Positions 23,984 through 32,505 of a stretch of DNA of 60,698 nucleotides are shown here, piece by piece; position 1 is the first letter of the stretch, and every line of letters starts with the position of its first letter. A model generated the notes under the pieces. It was not told the origin of the DNA, did no database searches, and saw nothing but the letters and a program-made list of their open reading frames with translations. The translations under genes were made by a program, and so were the position numbers. Source of the stretch: Candidatus Binataceae bacterium (GTDB taxonomy: Bacteria; Desulfobacterota; Binatia; Binatales; Binataceae). Location of the stretch: the NCBI GenBank assembly GCA_035500095.1, contig DATJXN010000147.1, positions 1 to 60,698 of the forward strand. Direction: 5' to 3'.

Positions 23984-24101
23984 TTCAGTTTCGCTTCAGT
24001 TCGACCTCTCCTGGCGTCCGTCCGCAAGGGCGCCCGCACCCGGCACCACGCGCGGCGTGAAGTGGGGCGACGCGTTGCGGCCTCGGCCTGGGCCGCTTTG
24101 C

Positions 24102-24221
24102 CTATTTCTTCTGTTCCATCGGAGCGCCGCAGCATTTGAGCGCGCCGGTGCCGCCCTTGGTGACGATCACTTGCGAGCCGCACTTTGCGCAGATGTAAAC
24201 TTTCCCAAGCTGATTGGCCAT
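24102..24221 (-). CDS. Desulforedoxin-like mini-protein (iron site, C-x2-C-x15-CC)
   Basis: A 39-residue protein starting MANQLGKVYICAKCGSQV, with cysteines at 11, 14, 30 and 31. The C-x2-C-x15-C-C spacing is exactly that of desulforedoxin and of the N-terminal domain of desulfoferrodoxin (superoxide reductase), which bind Fe(SCys)4. The second, superoxide-reducing domain is absent. It lies 48 bp after the enoyl-CoA hydratase-like gene on the same strand. A close paralogue occurs at 29104-29247. Likely an electron carrier or metal-binding adaptor; the partner is not known. Confidence 0.85.
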   Translation of the reverse strand: MANQLGKVYICAKCGSQVIVTKGGTGALKCCGAPMEQKK

Positions 24222-24269
24222 CGTTGTTGGTCGCTCCGTTAAGTTTGATGTGGTTAGCCGCGCGCCGCG

Positions 24270-25019
24270 TCAGGCGCCCCGAAAGAGCGGCTTGCGCTTT
24301 TCCAGGAAGGCCCGGACGCCCTCGGCGCGGTCGGCTGTGGTTTGTAGCAAGGCGTATAGATCCTCTTCAAGCCTTATACCCTGATCCAGAGTCATGTCGC
24401 ATCCCTTGCGCACGGCCTCTTTGGCAAGCCGCGCGGCAATGGGGCCGCGGCTTCGGACCGCCTTCACGACTTCGTCCGCGACGCGATTCAGTGCGGCACG
24501 TCCCGCCTCCGGCGCGACATAGGTTGCGAGCCCCAGACGTGTCGCCTCGGCGCCGTCGATCGCCGCACCGGTCAAGAGCATGCGGAGCGCGTGGGCGGCG
24601 CCGATAAGCCGCGGGAGGCGCTGGGTACCGCCAAAGCTCGGCATCCGCCCGCGCTTAAGCTGGCCCATCGTGAACCGCGCCGAGCGCGCGGCGACCCGAA
24701 GGTCGGCGGCAAGCGCCAGTTCCAGCCCCTCATCGGCGGCGACGCTTTCGATGATCGCGAGCGTCGGCTTGGAGAGTACGGAGATCGATTCGACCACGCC
24801 CGGCGCGTCTGAATAGATCGCGTCGTCGAAGCCGGAGCAGAAGCTGCCGCCGGCGCCGCGAATTACGAGGATCAGCGCGTCGGCGTCGTCTTCGACCTCT
24901 TCGGCAAGCTCGATCAGCCTGAGCGCCATCGCGACATCGAGCCGATTGTGCGCGCCCGGCCGCACCAGCGTCGCGGTGACGCATCCGCTCGCGCGCGCGA
25001 CTTCCACCCGGCCCGGCAT
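24270..25019 (-). CDS. Crotonase-fold (enoyl-CoA hydratase/isomerase family) protein with an altered catalytic Glu
   Basis: A 249-residue crotonase-superfamily protein. The CoA-binding, oxyanion-hole segment reads GAGGSFCSGFD, and the first hydratase glutamate is present in DEGLELALAADL (Glu144 of rat hydratase). At the position of the second glutamate (Glu164, in P-E-V/I) it has FTMGQLKRGRMP, so Glu is replaced by Gln, which argues against simple hydratase activity. The GGTQRLPRLIG helix is normal. ATG at 25019 is chosen because the longer frame overlaps the ligase gene extensively. It follows the acyl-CoA ligase by 22 bp and is probably in the same operon. Confidence 0.82.
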   Translation of the reverse strand: MPGRVEVARASGCVTATLVRPGAHNRLDVAMALRLIELAEEVEDDADALILVIRGAGGSFCSGFDDAIYSDAPGVVESISVLSKPTLAIIESVAADEGLELALAADLRVAARSARFTMGQLKRGRMPSFGGTQRLPRLIGAAHALRMLLTGAAIDGAEATRLGLATYVAPEAGRAALNRVADEVVKAVRSRGPIAARLAKEAVRKGCDMTLDQGIRLEEDLYALLQTTADRAEGVRAFLEKRKPLFRGA

Positions 25020-25041
25020 AGCTCGCGCCGGACGCACGCGT

Positions 25042-26595
25042 TCAGGGCTTCGGCGTATCGCCCTTGTCACGCAGCTCCTTGCGCAGGATCTTGCCGAGCG
25101 GATTCTTGGGCAGCGCGTCGATAAACTCGATCGCCTCGGGCCGCTTGAAGCTCGCAAGCCGCGTGCGGCAGAACTCGGTGACTTCGGCTGCGGTGACGTT
25201 CTGCCCGGAACGCGGGACGACGAAGGCTTTGATCGTCTGTCCCCATTCGACCGAGGGCACGCCGATAACCGCCGCCTCGTCGATTCCCGGATGGCTCATC
25301 AGGACGGTCTCGATTTCGGCGGGCGCGATATTTTCTCCGCCGCGGATGATCATGTCGTCCTTGCGCCCGGCGAAGAACACGTAACCCTCTTCGTCAACCC
25401 ATCCGAGGTCGCCGGTCGCGCGCCATCCTTCGGGCAGGCGGGAATCGTCCTCGCGTCCGGCGTAGCCCTTCATGATACGCGGAGTGCGGATCAGGATTTC
25501 GCCGACCGCGCCCGCGCCCAGGAGCTTGCCGTCGTCGTCGCGGACGGCGACCTCGACGTCGGGCAACGGACGGCCGATCGAGTTGAGCCGCTTGAGTTTG
25601 AGTTCGACGGTCCTGGCGTCGCCGTCGATACGATGGTCATCGGGGCCGAGCACGGTCAGCGAGGAGGTGGTTTCGGTCTGGCCGTAGGCGTTGACGAAGC
25701 CGACAGTCTTGGGGAAGGCTTCGATCGCGCGCCGGATGGTCTGGATCGGCATCGCCGCACCCCCATAGGCGAGATTGGTGAGGCTCGAGAAATCGGTCCT
25801 GGCGAAGGACGGCTCGTCGAGCAACTGCTTCATCATTGTAGGCACGACGAAAGCGTGGGTGACCTTTTCGCGTTCGACCAGCTGCAGCCAGGTCCTCGGC
25901 TCGAACTGCGGCATTATGACCATCCGCCGGCCCGTCCACATATTGGTCATCATCGCGGTGGTTCCGGCGATGTGGTAGAAGGGCACGCAGACCAGCGCGA
26001 CGCCGCGATCGCTGCCGTCGGCCATCTCGACATTGGCCGTGACGTACGCGGCGAAATCGCGAAAACGCAGCATCACGCCCTTGGGCAGCGAGGTCGTGCC
26101 GCTGGTGTACATCAGCACCGAGACGTCCTCGTCCTCGACCTCGAACTCGATTTCGTCGGGCTCGGCCGCCTTGACCAGATCGGTAACCCGCGGCATCCCG
26201 GCTTTGCCGTCGCCCCAGGCGACCACTTTGGCGGTCTTGAGCTTGGGCCCGACGCGGCCGACGAGATCGAGGTAACGATCGCCGGCGAGCAGCACCTTGG
26301 CGCCGGCGGTATTGATCATGTATTCCAGCTCGGCGTCCTTGGCGCGGTAGTTGAGCGGGAGCCAGGTCAGACCGGCCTTGGCGGCGGCGTAGTAGCCGGC
26401 GATGTAATGGTCGGAGTTGGTATCGAGGGCGGCGATTACGTCGCGAGGCTTGAGCCCGAGCGTTTTGTAAACCGAACTGAGGCGTCCCACCAGGTCGTTG
26501 AGATGCGCGTAGTTCAGCCTGCGATCGCCGAAGACCAGGATTTCCTGGTCGGGAGCGATCGAACCGGGGATGCTGATGAAACTGACGGTGTTCAC
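25042..26595 (-). CDS. Acyl-CoA ligase (AMP-binding, ANL superfamily)
   Basis: A 517-residue acid--CoA ligase acting by acyl-adenylate. P-loop YTSGTTSLPKG, adenine/acyl motif NAYGQTETTS, ribose-binding GDLGWVDEEGY, hinge GRKDDMIIRGGENI and catalytic Lys in PLGKILRKEL are all intact. The start is a GTG whose GTGA overlaps the upstream hydratase stop (26592-26595), showing coupling. Size and motifs fit medium/long-chain or aryl acids; the acid cannot be named. It feeds CoA thioesters to the two crotonase-fold proteins on either side. Confidence 0.88.
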   Translation of the reverse strand: MNTVSFISIPGSIAPDQEILVFGDRRLNYAHLNDLVGRLSSVYKTLGLKPRDVIAALDTNSDHYIAGYYAAAKAGLTWLPLNYRAKDAELEYMINTAGAKVLLAGDRYLDLVGRVGPKLKTAKVVAWGDGKAGMPRVTDLVKAAEPDEIEFEVEDEDVSVLMYTSGTTSLPKGVMLRFRDFAAYVTANVEMADGSDRGVALVCVPFYHIAGTTAMMTNMWTGRRMVIMPQFEPRTWLQLVEREKVTHAFVVPTMMKQLLDEPSFARTDFSSLTNLAYGGAAMPIQTIRRAIEAFPKTVGFVNAYGQTETTSSLTVLGPDDHRIDGDARTVELKLKRLNSIGRPLPDVEVAVRDDDGKLLGAGAVGEILIRTPRIMKGYAGREDDSRLPEGWRATGDLGWVDEEGYVFFAGRKDDMIIRGGENIAPAEIETVLMSHPGIDEAAVIGVPSVEWGQTIKAFVVPRSGQNVTAAEVTEFCRTRLASFKRPEAIEFIDALPKNPLGKILRKELRDKGDTPKP

Positions 26596-27422
26596 GGTAC
26601 TCCGTTTCCTCCAGGGCGGCGCGCCCTCCTCGGGGCAGCGGCCGCCGACGCTCGCCTATCGAGCGCAAAATTTTCGAGCCGGCGGGCGAGCCGGCGCTCC
26701 ATCGCAAGCGCCTCGCCGAGCGGCAGATCCAGGCCGCCCCAGACCGCCAGCTTCGCCATCGCGACGCGCTCGCGCGGCAGGTGGCTGAGCCGGCGGGCCA
26801 GCGCGCCTGCTGCGCGAACCAGGCTCGCCGCAGGCACTACTTCGGCGACCAAACCTATTGCTAAAGCCTGCTTCGCGTCAATCCAGCGGCCCGTCAGGCA
26901 GAGATCAAGGGCGCGGCCCAGGCCGAGGCGCCGCGCCGCGGTCTGCGTTCCCGCCACTCCGGGGATCATGCCCAGCGCCGTCTCCGGCAGGCAGAACGAC
27001 GCGTCGTCGGCCGCGACCGCCATATCGCAGAGCAGGACCATCTCGAGACCTCCGCCGACGGCATAGCCATGAACCGCGGCGACCGTCGGAACCGGGAGGG
27101 CGCGCAGCCGGCCCCATACGTCGCGCCGAAAGCGGACCCACCGCGCAGTCGTCGGCGAAGGCGCGGTGCCGAATTCGCTCACGTCGCCGCCGGTGGAAAA
27201 TGCGGAGCCCGCGCCCGCGAGCACCATCGCGCGCACCTCGGAATCGTCATGGACGGCGCTGAGCGCCGTGAACAGATCGTCGCGCATCGCGACGTTGTAG
27301 GCGTTGAGCTGGCGCGGGCGGTTGAGCGTTATCCATGCGATCCCGCCGCGCTTGGCAAAGCGGATCGTGCTGAAGCCCGGCGAGGGCGGCGATGAACGGA
27401 TCGTCTGTGATGCGTGCGCCAT
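26592..27422 (-). CDS. Enoyl-CoA hydratase/isomerase family protein
   Basis: A 276-residue crotonase. Both catalytic glutamates are present: GGGLEMVLLCDM (Glu144 equivalent) and CLPETALGMIPG (Glu164 equivalent). The oxyanion-hole segment is AFSTGGDVSEF. The C-terminus is Arg/Ala-rich. It probably hydrates a trans-2-enoyl-CoA; isomerase activity is also possible. It is coupled to the ligase by a 4-base overlap and lies 30 bp after the amidohydrolase, so the four genes look like one operon. Confidence 0.88.
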   Translation of the reverse strand: MAHASQTIRSSPPSPGFSTIRFAKRGGIAWITLNRPRQLNAYNVAMRDDLFTALSAVHDDSEVRAMVLAGAGSAFSTGGDVSEFGTAPSPTTARWVRFRRDVWGRLRALPVPTVAAVHGYAVGGGLEMVLLCDMAVAADDASFCLPETALGMIPGVAGTQTAARRLGLGRALDLCLTGRWIDAKQALAIGLVAEVVPAASLVRAAGALARRLSHLPRERVAMAKLAVWGGLDLPLGEALAMERRLARRLENFALDRRASAAAAPRRARRPGGNGVP

Positions 27423-27452
27423 GGCGGCGACGGAGCTTGCGGTTTGGCGCCC

Positions 27453-29006
27453 TCAGCTCGAAAACAGGTCGGCGCCGGGGCTGGCCGCGACCTCGGGCCG
27501 CCCGCGCTCGAAAACCACGCGTCCTCCGATGATCGTGATATCGACCGGCAGGTTCATCAAGTCGGCCGGCTTGAGCGCCATCGGATCGCGCGGCAGCACG
27601 ATCAGGTCGGCGAGACGGCCGGGCTCGATCGCCCCTGCGTTGAGCCGCGCGAGGCGCGCCGCCTGCGTGGTGAAAAGCCTGAAACCCTGGTCGAGCGGAA
27701 TTCGTTCGTTAAGGCCGATCTCGTAGCCCTCGAGCGAATAGCGCATCGCAGCGGCGCCGATCGCGGCGAGCGGACGGGCGGGGGTGACCGGCGCGTCGGT
27801 GGCGGCGGCAAGCTCGATCCCGCCCTCCAGCAAGCTGCGCGCGCGATAGAGATAGGGCAGCAGCCCCGGCTCGGTCACGTACTTTGCGCCGCGGTAGTAG
27901 GCGAAGCCCGGATTGGTGACCACCCATGCGCCCAGCGCCTTGAGGCGTTCGAGATGGTCGGGCGTGATCACGCCGCCATGTTCGATTCGAAAAACGGGAC
28001 CGCCGTCGGGCGCCGGCGGGGCCCCGCGCACGGCCGTCTCGAGCGAGTTCAGCGCAAGTTCGAGTTCTTCGACCTCGGTGCAATGGAAGGCCGAATCGAG
28101 GCCGGCGTCGCGCGCCCGCGCGACCCATCGTGCGATCGGGCGATAGTCGGTCCGCGGACTTTCGACGAACTTGACCGCGACCAGGGTAATCCCGGCGGGC
28201 TGCGCGGCGCGCACTGCCTCTTTGAGCGCGTTCAGGTAGGGCGCGCCGAGCATCATCGCGACGTGTTGCGCCACCGCCCGCCCGTTGACCATCCGCGCCA
28301 TCGCCGCGATGTCCTCCGGCCCGTTGCGCACGGTCGCGTCGGTAAACGCGGTCACGCCGGCTGCGGCGAGTTCGCGGCTGAACAGGCGCGCGCGCGCCTC
28401 GAGCTCGGCCGGTGTCACGCGCGGAAGCCGCCGCGAGAAATAGGTTTCCATCCCGGCCACCAGGCCGCTAAGCCGACCCGTCGCATCGCGCATCAGAACC
28501 GCGCCCTCGGGCGGCTTGAAGTCGGGTGCTTCGAGGCCGAGCGCGGCGATCGCGCGCGAATTGAGCCACGAGGCATGGAGCGTCTGATGGCGCAGGCGCA
28601 GCGGATTCTTGGGCACCGCGGCGTCGAGTTCGGCCCGCGTGGGTCCGCGCCGTTCGGCGAGCAGCGCCTCGTCGCAGCCGAAAGCGCGGAGCCAGTTGCC
28701 GGGCGGCGTCTTGCCTGCGGCCACCCGCAGTTCCGCCATAAGATCTTCGAGTTGTCGGCAGCGCCAGAGGCTGAGGCCCGACGCCGCCGAGGCGGCCTCG
28801 AGAAAATGGATGTGCGAGTCGATGAAGCCGGGCGCGACGACGCGACCGGCGAGCCGAATCAGATGAGTGCGCGGGCCGACCAGCGACTTGAGCTCGCTAT
28901 ACGGCCCGAGGGCGAGGATCGCACCAGCCGCGATCGCTATCGAATCGCTGGCCGGATAGCCCAGGATCGTCCCTTCATGCAGAACCAGGTCAGCCTTGAA
29001 GGCCAT
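27453..29006 (-). CDS. Amidohydrolase family protein (YtcJ-like)
   Basis: A 517-residue TIM-barrel amidohydrolase. The first metal motif is PGFIDSHIHFLE (H-x-H), later ligands include the His in IEHGGVITP and in DSAFHCTEVEE, and the catalytic Asp in AAATDAPVTPARP. The beta-sandwich half is split between the N-terminus (ADLVLHEGTIL) and the C-terminus (GRLADLIVLPRDP). This arrangement matches the YtcJ-like metal-dependent hydrolases. A Lys in TLVAVKFVES might be carbamylated. It heads the CoA operon, 97 bp downstream of a desulforedoxin-like gene. The substrate is unknown. Confidence 0.85.
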   Translation of the reverse strand: MAFKADLVLHEGTILGYPASDSIAIAAGAILALGPYSELKSLVGPRTHLIRLAGRVVAPGFIDSHIHFLEAASAASGLSLWRCRQLEDLMAELRVAAGKTPPGNWLRAFGCDEALLAERRGPTRAELDAAVPKNPLRLRHQTLHASWLNSRAIAALGLEAPDFKPPEGAVLMRDATGRLSGLVAGMETYFSRRLPRVTPAELEARARLFSRELAAAGVTAFTDATVRNGPEDIAAMARMVNGRAVAQHVAMMLGAPYLNALKEAVRAAQPAGITLVAVKFVESPRTDYRPIARWVARARDAGLDSAFHCTEVEELELALNSLETAVRGAPPAPDGGPVFRIEHGGVITPDHLERLKALGAWVVTNPGFAYYRGAKYVTEPGLLPYLYRARSLLEGGIELAAATDAPVTPARPLAAIGAAAMRYSLEGYEIGLNERIPLDQGFRLFTTQAARLARLNAGAIEPGRLADLIVLPRDPMALKPADLMNLPVDITIIGGRVVFERGRPEVAASPGADLFSS

Positions 29007-29103
29007 CAGGGTATAAAGCGCAAAAGCTTCGCGCGCGACGCCGCGCTCGAGGGGGCGCCGTCGCGCGCGCTACACACTTTAAAAACCTCGATCGGAGTCT
29101 TGC

Positions 29104-29247
29104 CTAGTCCGAGGACGGAAGCGCCTTGGCTTCCTTGATCTTCATTTCGGCATCGCAGCACTCGATCGCGCCGGTGCCCGGCTTGTTGCAGAGCACCTCG
29201 GTGCCGCACTTTTCACACATGTAACGCTTGCCCAACTGGTTAGCCAT
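29104..29247 (-). CDS. Desulforedoxin-like mini-protein, second copy
   Basis: A 47-residue paralogue of the protein at 24102-24221, starting MANQLGKRYMCEKCGTEV, with Cys11, Cys14, Cys30 and Cys31 in the same C-x2-C-x15-CC spacing plus an extra Cys20. The C-terminus is longer (KIKEAKALPSSD). ATG at 29247 is chosen by alignment with its paralogue and a GGGAG upstream; the frame to 29379 is not needed. The two copies bracket the amidohydrolase-crotonase-ligase genes on the same strand. Like the other copy it lacks the superoxide-reductase domain. Confidence 0.85.
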   Translation of the reverse strand: MANQLGKRYMCEKCGTEVLCNKPGTGAIECCDAEMKIKEAKALPSSD

Positions 29248-29423
29248 CGTTCGATAACTCCCGTGATATTTTTCGTGGCCGCGGCTGGCGGCCGCCGATC
29301 CGGCCGCGAAACTTTCGTCCAGGGCGCGGATCGATCGGCTGGCGACTACCGCATCCACCCAACTCGCGCGCGGCCTCAACTTTTTTTAAAGCATCGCGCG
29401 CATTTCTTCAATGAGCCGGCGCG

Positions 29424-30470
29424 TCAATTGTGCGCGGCAAACGGCAGCTCGCTGATTTCGGCTCGAACCTGGCCCTCCGCATCATCGAGCGTCACCCCCG
29501 TCCCCGGCTCCCAGGCGCTGTGATGCAGCACGGCAAGCGCGAGCACGCCCAGCCGCGGCGAGCGTACCGGGCTCGTGAGCTGGCCGACCTCCTTGCCCTG
29601 AAGCATCAAGCGAGCGCCGGCGGCGGGAACGCGTGCGCCGCCGATCCTGAGTCCCATGAGGCGGCGCTTCAGCGCGCCGCGGGCAGTCGCGCGCTCGACC
29701 GTTTCCTGCCCGACATAGCATCCCTTGCTGAACGAGATCGCCGGCTGCATCCGCGCCTCGAGCGCGATCGTCCTGTCGTTGACGTCGACGCCGACCCGCG
29801 CCGTGCCGCTCTCGACGCGCACGATTTCGGCGGCGGCGATATCGACCTCACGGATTTCTCCGCCCGCGGTCAGCCGCGCGACGATCGCTGGCGCGCTCTC
29901 GCGGCCGGCGAGGATGGTGAAGGCCGGCGCGTTCCATCGCGTTAGCTGCGCAACCAGCGCGCCCTCTGTCGCACCATCTTCGGCCGCGCCGAATCGCCAC
30001 GCGCCCGGCCGTGCCGCGGGCTCGCCGAAGGCCGCCGCAACCGCTGCCGCGGCGCGCGGCCCGTCAATCTGGATTACGCGATAATCGAAAGCGTCGCCGC
30101 CCTCTTCCAGTTCGACGTCGTCCGCGACCAGGAAGCGTTCGAGCTGAGCGCGCACGGCCGGCCACAGCGCGCGATCCATTTCGAGCAGCAGTGCGTCGGC
30201 CACGGCCCATACGTTCGCTTCGCCAATCAGATGGGCGCGTTCGGTCAGGAACAGCGCCGGAACAAGATAGCCCGGTTTGAGCCCGTTGATATCGTTGCTG
30301 CACATCCCGTGCAGGAAAGACGCGCGGTCGTCGCCGCTCATCCGTATAACCAGGCGCTCGGCGCAAAGCCGCACGCCGGCAGTCTCGGTGAGCGCGCGAT
30401 AGCCGGCTTCGAGGCCGCCGCCGCCCGGCTGCCGGGCCTCCACGGGGTTCGTGAGGCTTGTGTAGTTCAC
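29424..30470 (-). CDS. ygfZ: YgfZ/GcvT-domain folate-binding protein
   Basis: A 348-residue member of the GcvT-like YgfZ/IBA57 family, which uses folate to support assembly or repair of Fe-S clusters in certain enzymes. The diagnostic motif is FSKGCYVGQETVERA (K-G-C-Y-x-G-Q-E). The N-terminal region has SGDDRASFLHGMCSNDI, as usual. Length is typical. It is divergent from the large secreted protein gene at 30.6 kb and precedes the desulforedoxin-like gene by about 180 bp, in keeping with the iron theme nearby. SufT at 51.5 kb is another Fe-S maturation protein in the window. Confidence 0.87.
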   Translation of the reverse strand: MNYTSLTNPVEARQPGGGGLEAGYRALTETAGVRLCAERLVIRMSGDDRASFLHGMCSNDINGLKPGYLVPALFLTERAHLIGEANVWAVADALLLEMDRALWPAVRAQLERFLVADDVELEEGGDAFDYRVIQIDGPRAAAAVAAAFGEPAARPGAWRFGAAEDGATEGALVAQLTRWNAPAFTILAGRESAPAIVARLTAGGEIREVDIAAAEIVRVESGTARVGVDVNDRTIALEARMQPAISFSKGCYVGQETVERATARGALKRRLMGLRIGGARVPAAGARLMLQGKEVGQLTSPVRSPRLGVLALAVLHHSAWEPGTGVTLDDAEGQVRAEISELPFAAHN

Positions 30471-30557
30471 CTTTTAGGTTCGACTCCTGACGATACAGCC
30501 TAAATCGGCTCCAACGATTGCAATTCTATCATCACCGGAGATTTCGTATACTGGTCG

Positions 30558-32357
30558 GTGAGACGGGTGACTTCGCGGATGATTTCGCCCATGACTTCGC
30601 CTATGACTTCGCGGAAGACTTCGACGGTCCCGCAGTCAGACGCGCCGGCGCCCGGAGCACGGCCGGCGCGCCGGCCGCGCGGATGCGAAGCGGCGCTTGG
30701 CGCCGCTCTGCTGCTCGCGGCGCTGTGGGCGATCGCTCCCGCGGCGCGCGCCGCCGGCGACGCCGCGGCGGCATCCGCCGAGCTGAGCAACCAGGCTTTC
30801 GCACTGCTGAATTCGCTGAACGCGCCCGACGCCGATGGGAAGACGAGCCCGGACGCCAAGGCGATGGTGGGCCCTGTAGCGAGCTTTGCGGGCGACGCGC
30901 AAACGTTAAGCCAGGCGCTAGGCGCGCGCGATACCGCCAGTGCGCGGCGCACCACGGCCTCGCTCGACGCCGACGCGGCATCGGTTGACGCCGCGCTCAA
31001 GACCCATCGTGGCGCGCTCAAGGCGGATCGATGGGACGCGTTGAAGAATCAACTGGCCGCGATCGAAAAGAGCGTTCCGCCCACGGCGGCATCGGCTGTG
31101 CCGGCGGCCGCCCCGCCGGGCGCGTCGAGCGGGGAGGCGAGTGCGGGCACTTCCGCTCCGGGTGTTACCGCTCCCGGAGGCGCCGCGATACCGCCGCCCC
31201 CCGCCGCCGCGGCCGGCGCGGGGGCGGAGAGCCCGGCCGCATCCGGAGCCGCGGATAGCGGCGGACCGACGATCAGGATCGAGTCGCGCCGGGTCGTCGG
31301 CAACGTCACGCAGGTTCAGGGTTACCTCGAAGGCTCGGCGCTCAGCTCGGCTGGGATTTACGAGGGCGAGCAGATGGTCAAGCCGATAGACGTAGGCCGC
31401 GTGCTCGGCCGCCAGAAGGTCGAATTCAGCCTAAAGCTGCGCGACGCCGACATTGCGACCAACCTACGCGTCCTCGATCAGGCCGGGCGTATGGCGACCG
31501 CGTCGGTGTATGGCGAGGATTCGAACGCCATGGCAAGCACGGGCAGAGAGTCGGGAGTCGACGTTGACCGCGGCACCGGTTCCACCGCCGGAACCAACAC
31601 GGCCGAGATTCCGAGCGCGAACGCGCCGTCCACGGGACTCGATTCGGGAGGCGACCTTGAAGAATCGGCCCCGGGTGCGGATGAGGGCGTTGGCAGCGCG
31701 GGACCCAGCGGCGGGATCGTCGGCGGACCGATTGGAGGCCTTGGCGGCGGAATCGGCGCGCCGATGGGCAACATCCAGATCAACATCGAGGCTGTCAACC
31801 CGGTAAATTCGCTATCGCGTTCCTACCAGGTGGTAGGGCAGATCGTGGGCAAGGGAGTGCGGCGCGCGGGAATCTATGTCGATGGGCGGCTCGCCACGCG
31901 AATCCCGGTCGGCCACGGCACCGTCAACAATTTCTCGACGAACTTCATGATGAGCGGCGGGACGGCGACGATCCGCGCGTTCGGCAGGGGCAACCAGTAC
32001 GTGGAATCGTCCATCACGATGCCGCCAGCGCTGGCGTCGGCGCCGCCGATCGTGGTCGCGCCTTATGGGGCGAGCCCCTATAGTCCGTTCGGCATGAATC
32101 CCTACGGGATGGAACCGTACGGAGGTGTTTACGGCAGTCCATATGGCATGCCATACGGGACGCCCTTCGGCGCGAGCCCGTCTTACGGTATTAATATCGG
32201 CCCCCACGGAATCACGACCGTTCCGGTAAGCCCGTACGGCGCGGTTCCATATGGTGCAGTCCCATATGGCGTGGCTCCCTACGCCGTCAATCCGTATGCG
32301 GCGCCGATCAATCCGTACGGCAATACCGCCCATCCGATGGGCCCCGACGGGCGCTAA
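30558..32357 (+). CDS. Secreted protein with two related beta modules and a PYG-rich tail; function unknown
   Basis: A 599-residue protein not recognised. The N-terminus carries an unusually long n-region of MTS/ISP repeats, then a Sec-type core (ALLLAALWAIAPAARA) near residues 50-65. A helical segment follows to about 165, then an Ala/Pro/Gly linker. Module A (about 237-325) and module B (about 403-490) share a pattern: an I-x-I-E strand, a V-x-G step and AGIY-x-x-G-x (SSAGIYEGEQ; RRAGIYVDGR). They look like a duplicated immunoglobulin- or SH3b-like fold. Residues about 500-599 hold at least nine PYG triplets (NPYGMEPYGG, MPYGTPFG), probably disordered. GTG 30558 is the longest start; ATGs at codons 8, 12 and 16 are alternatives. 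It precedes efp on the same strand. Confidence 0.7.
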   Translation: MRRVTSRMISPMTSPMTSRKTSTVPQSDAPAPGARPARRPRGCEAALGAALLLAALWAIAPAARAAGDAAAASAELSNQAFALLNSLNAPDADGKTSPDAKAMVGPVASFAGDAQTLSQALGARDTASARRTTASLDADAASVDAALKTHRGALKADRWDALKNQLAAIEKSVPPTAASAVPAAAPPGASSGEASAGTSAPGVTAPGGAAIPPPPAAAAGAGAESPAASGAADSGGPTIRIESRRVVGNVTQVQGYLEGSALSSAGIYEGEQMVKPIDVGRVLGRQKVEFSLKLRDADIATNLRVLDQAGRMATASVYGEDSNAMASTGRESGVDVDRGTGSTAGTNTAEIPSANAPSTGLDSGGDLEESAPGADEGVGSAGPSGGIVGGPIGGLGGGIGAPMGNIQINIEAVNPVNSLSRSYQVVGQIVGKGVRRAGIYVDGRLATRIPVGHGTVNNFSTNFMMSGGTATIRAFGRGNQYVESSITMPPALASAPPIVVAPYGASPYSPFGMNPYGMEPYGGVYGSPYGMPYGTPFGASPSYGINIGPHGITTVPVSPYGAVPYGAVPYGVAPYAVNPYAAPINPYGNTAHPMGPDGR

Positions 32358-32505
32358 GCAGGCTCTGGCGCTGCGGCTCGATGAGCGCGCCGGCGGCCCG
32401 GTAGCCGGAACAGGCCTTACTTGCCGCGTCGGGCGCTATTCCGTTAAAATTCCGGGTTCGACCAAGACTTTTCCAACCAATCGATACTTCGCGAGTGCAC
32501 CGACG

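Noticed and set aside
24946..27066. 706-codon plus-strand open frame
   Set aside because: It lies antisense to the acyl-CoA ligase and crotonase genes. Its text is the His/Arg/Gly-rich kind produced by the complement of high-GC genes.
27414..29138. 574-codon plus-strand open frame
   Set aside because: Antisense shadow of the amidohydrolase.
30470..30500. tRNA-like ggttcgactcc near 30475
   Set aside because: The T-loop-like string has no matching stems or acceptor pairing around it. No tRNA was found in the window.
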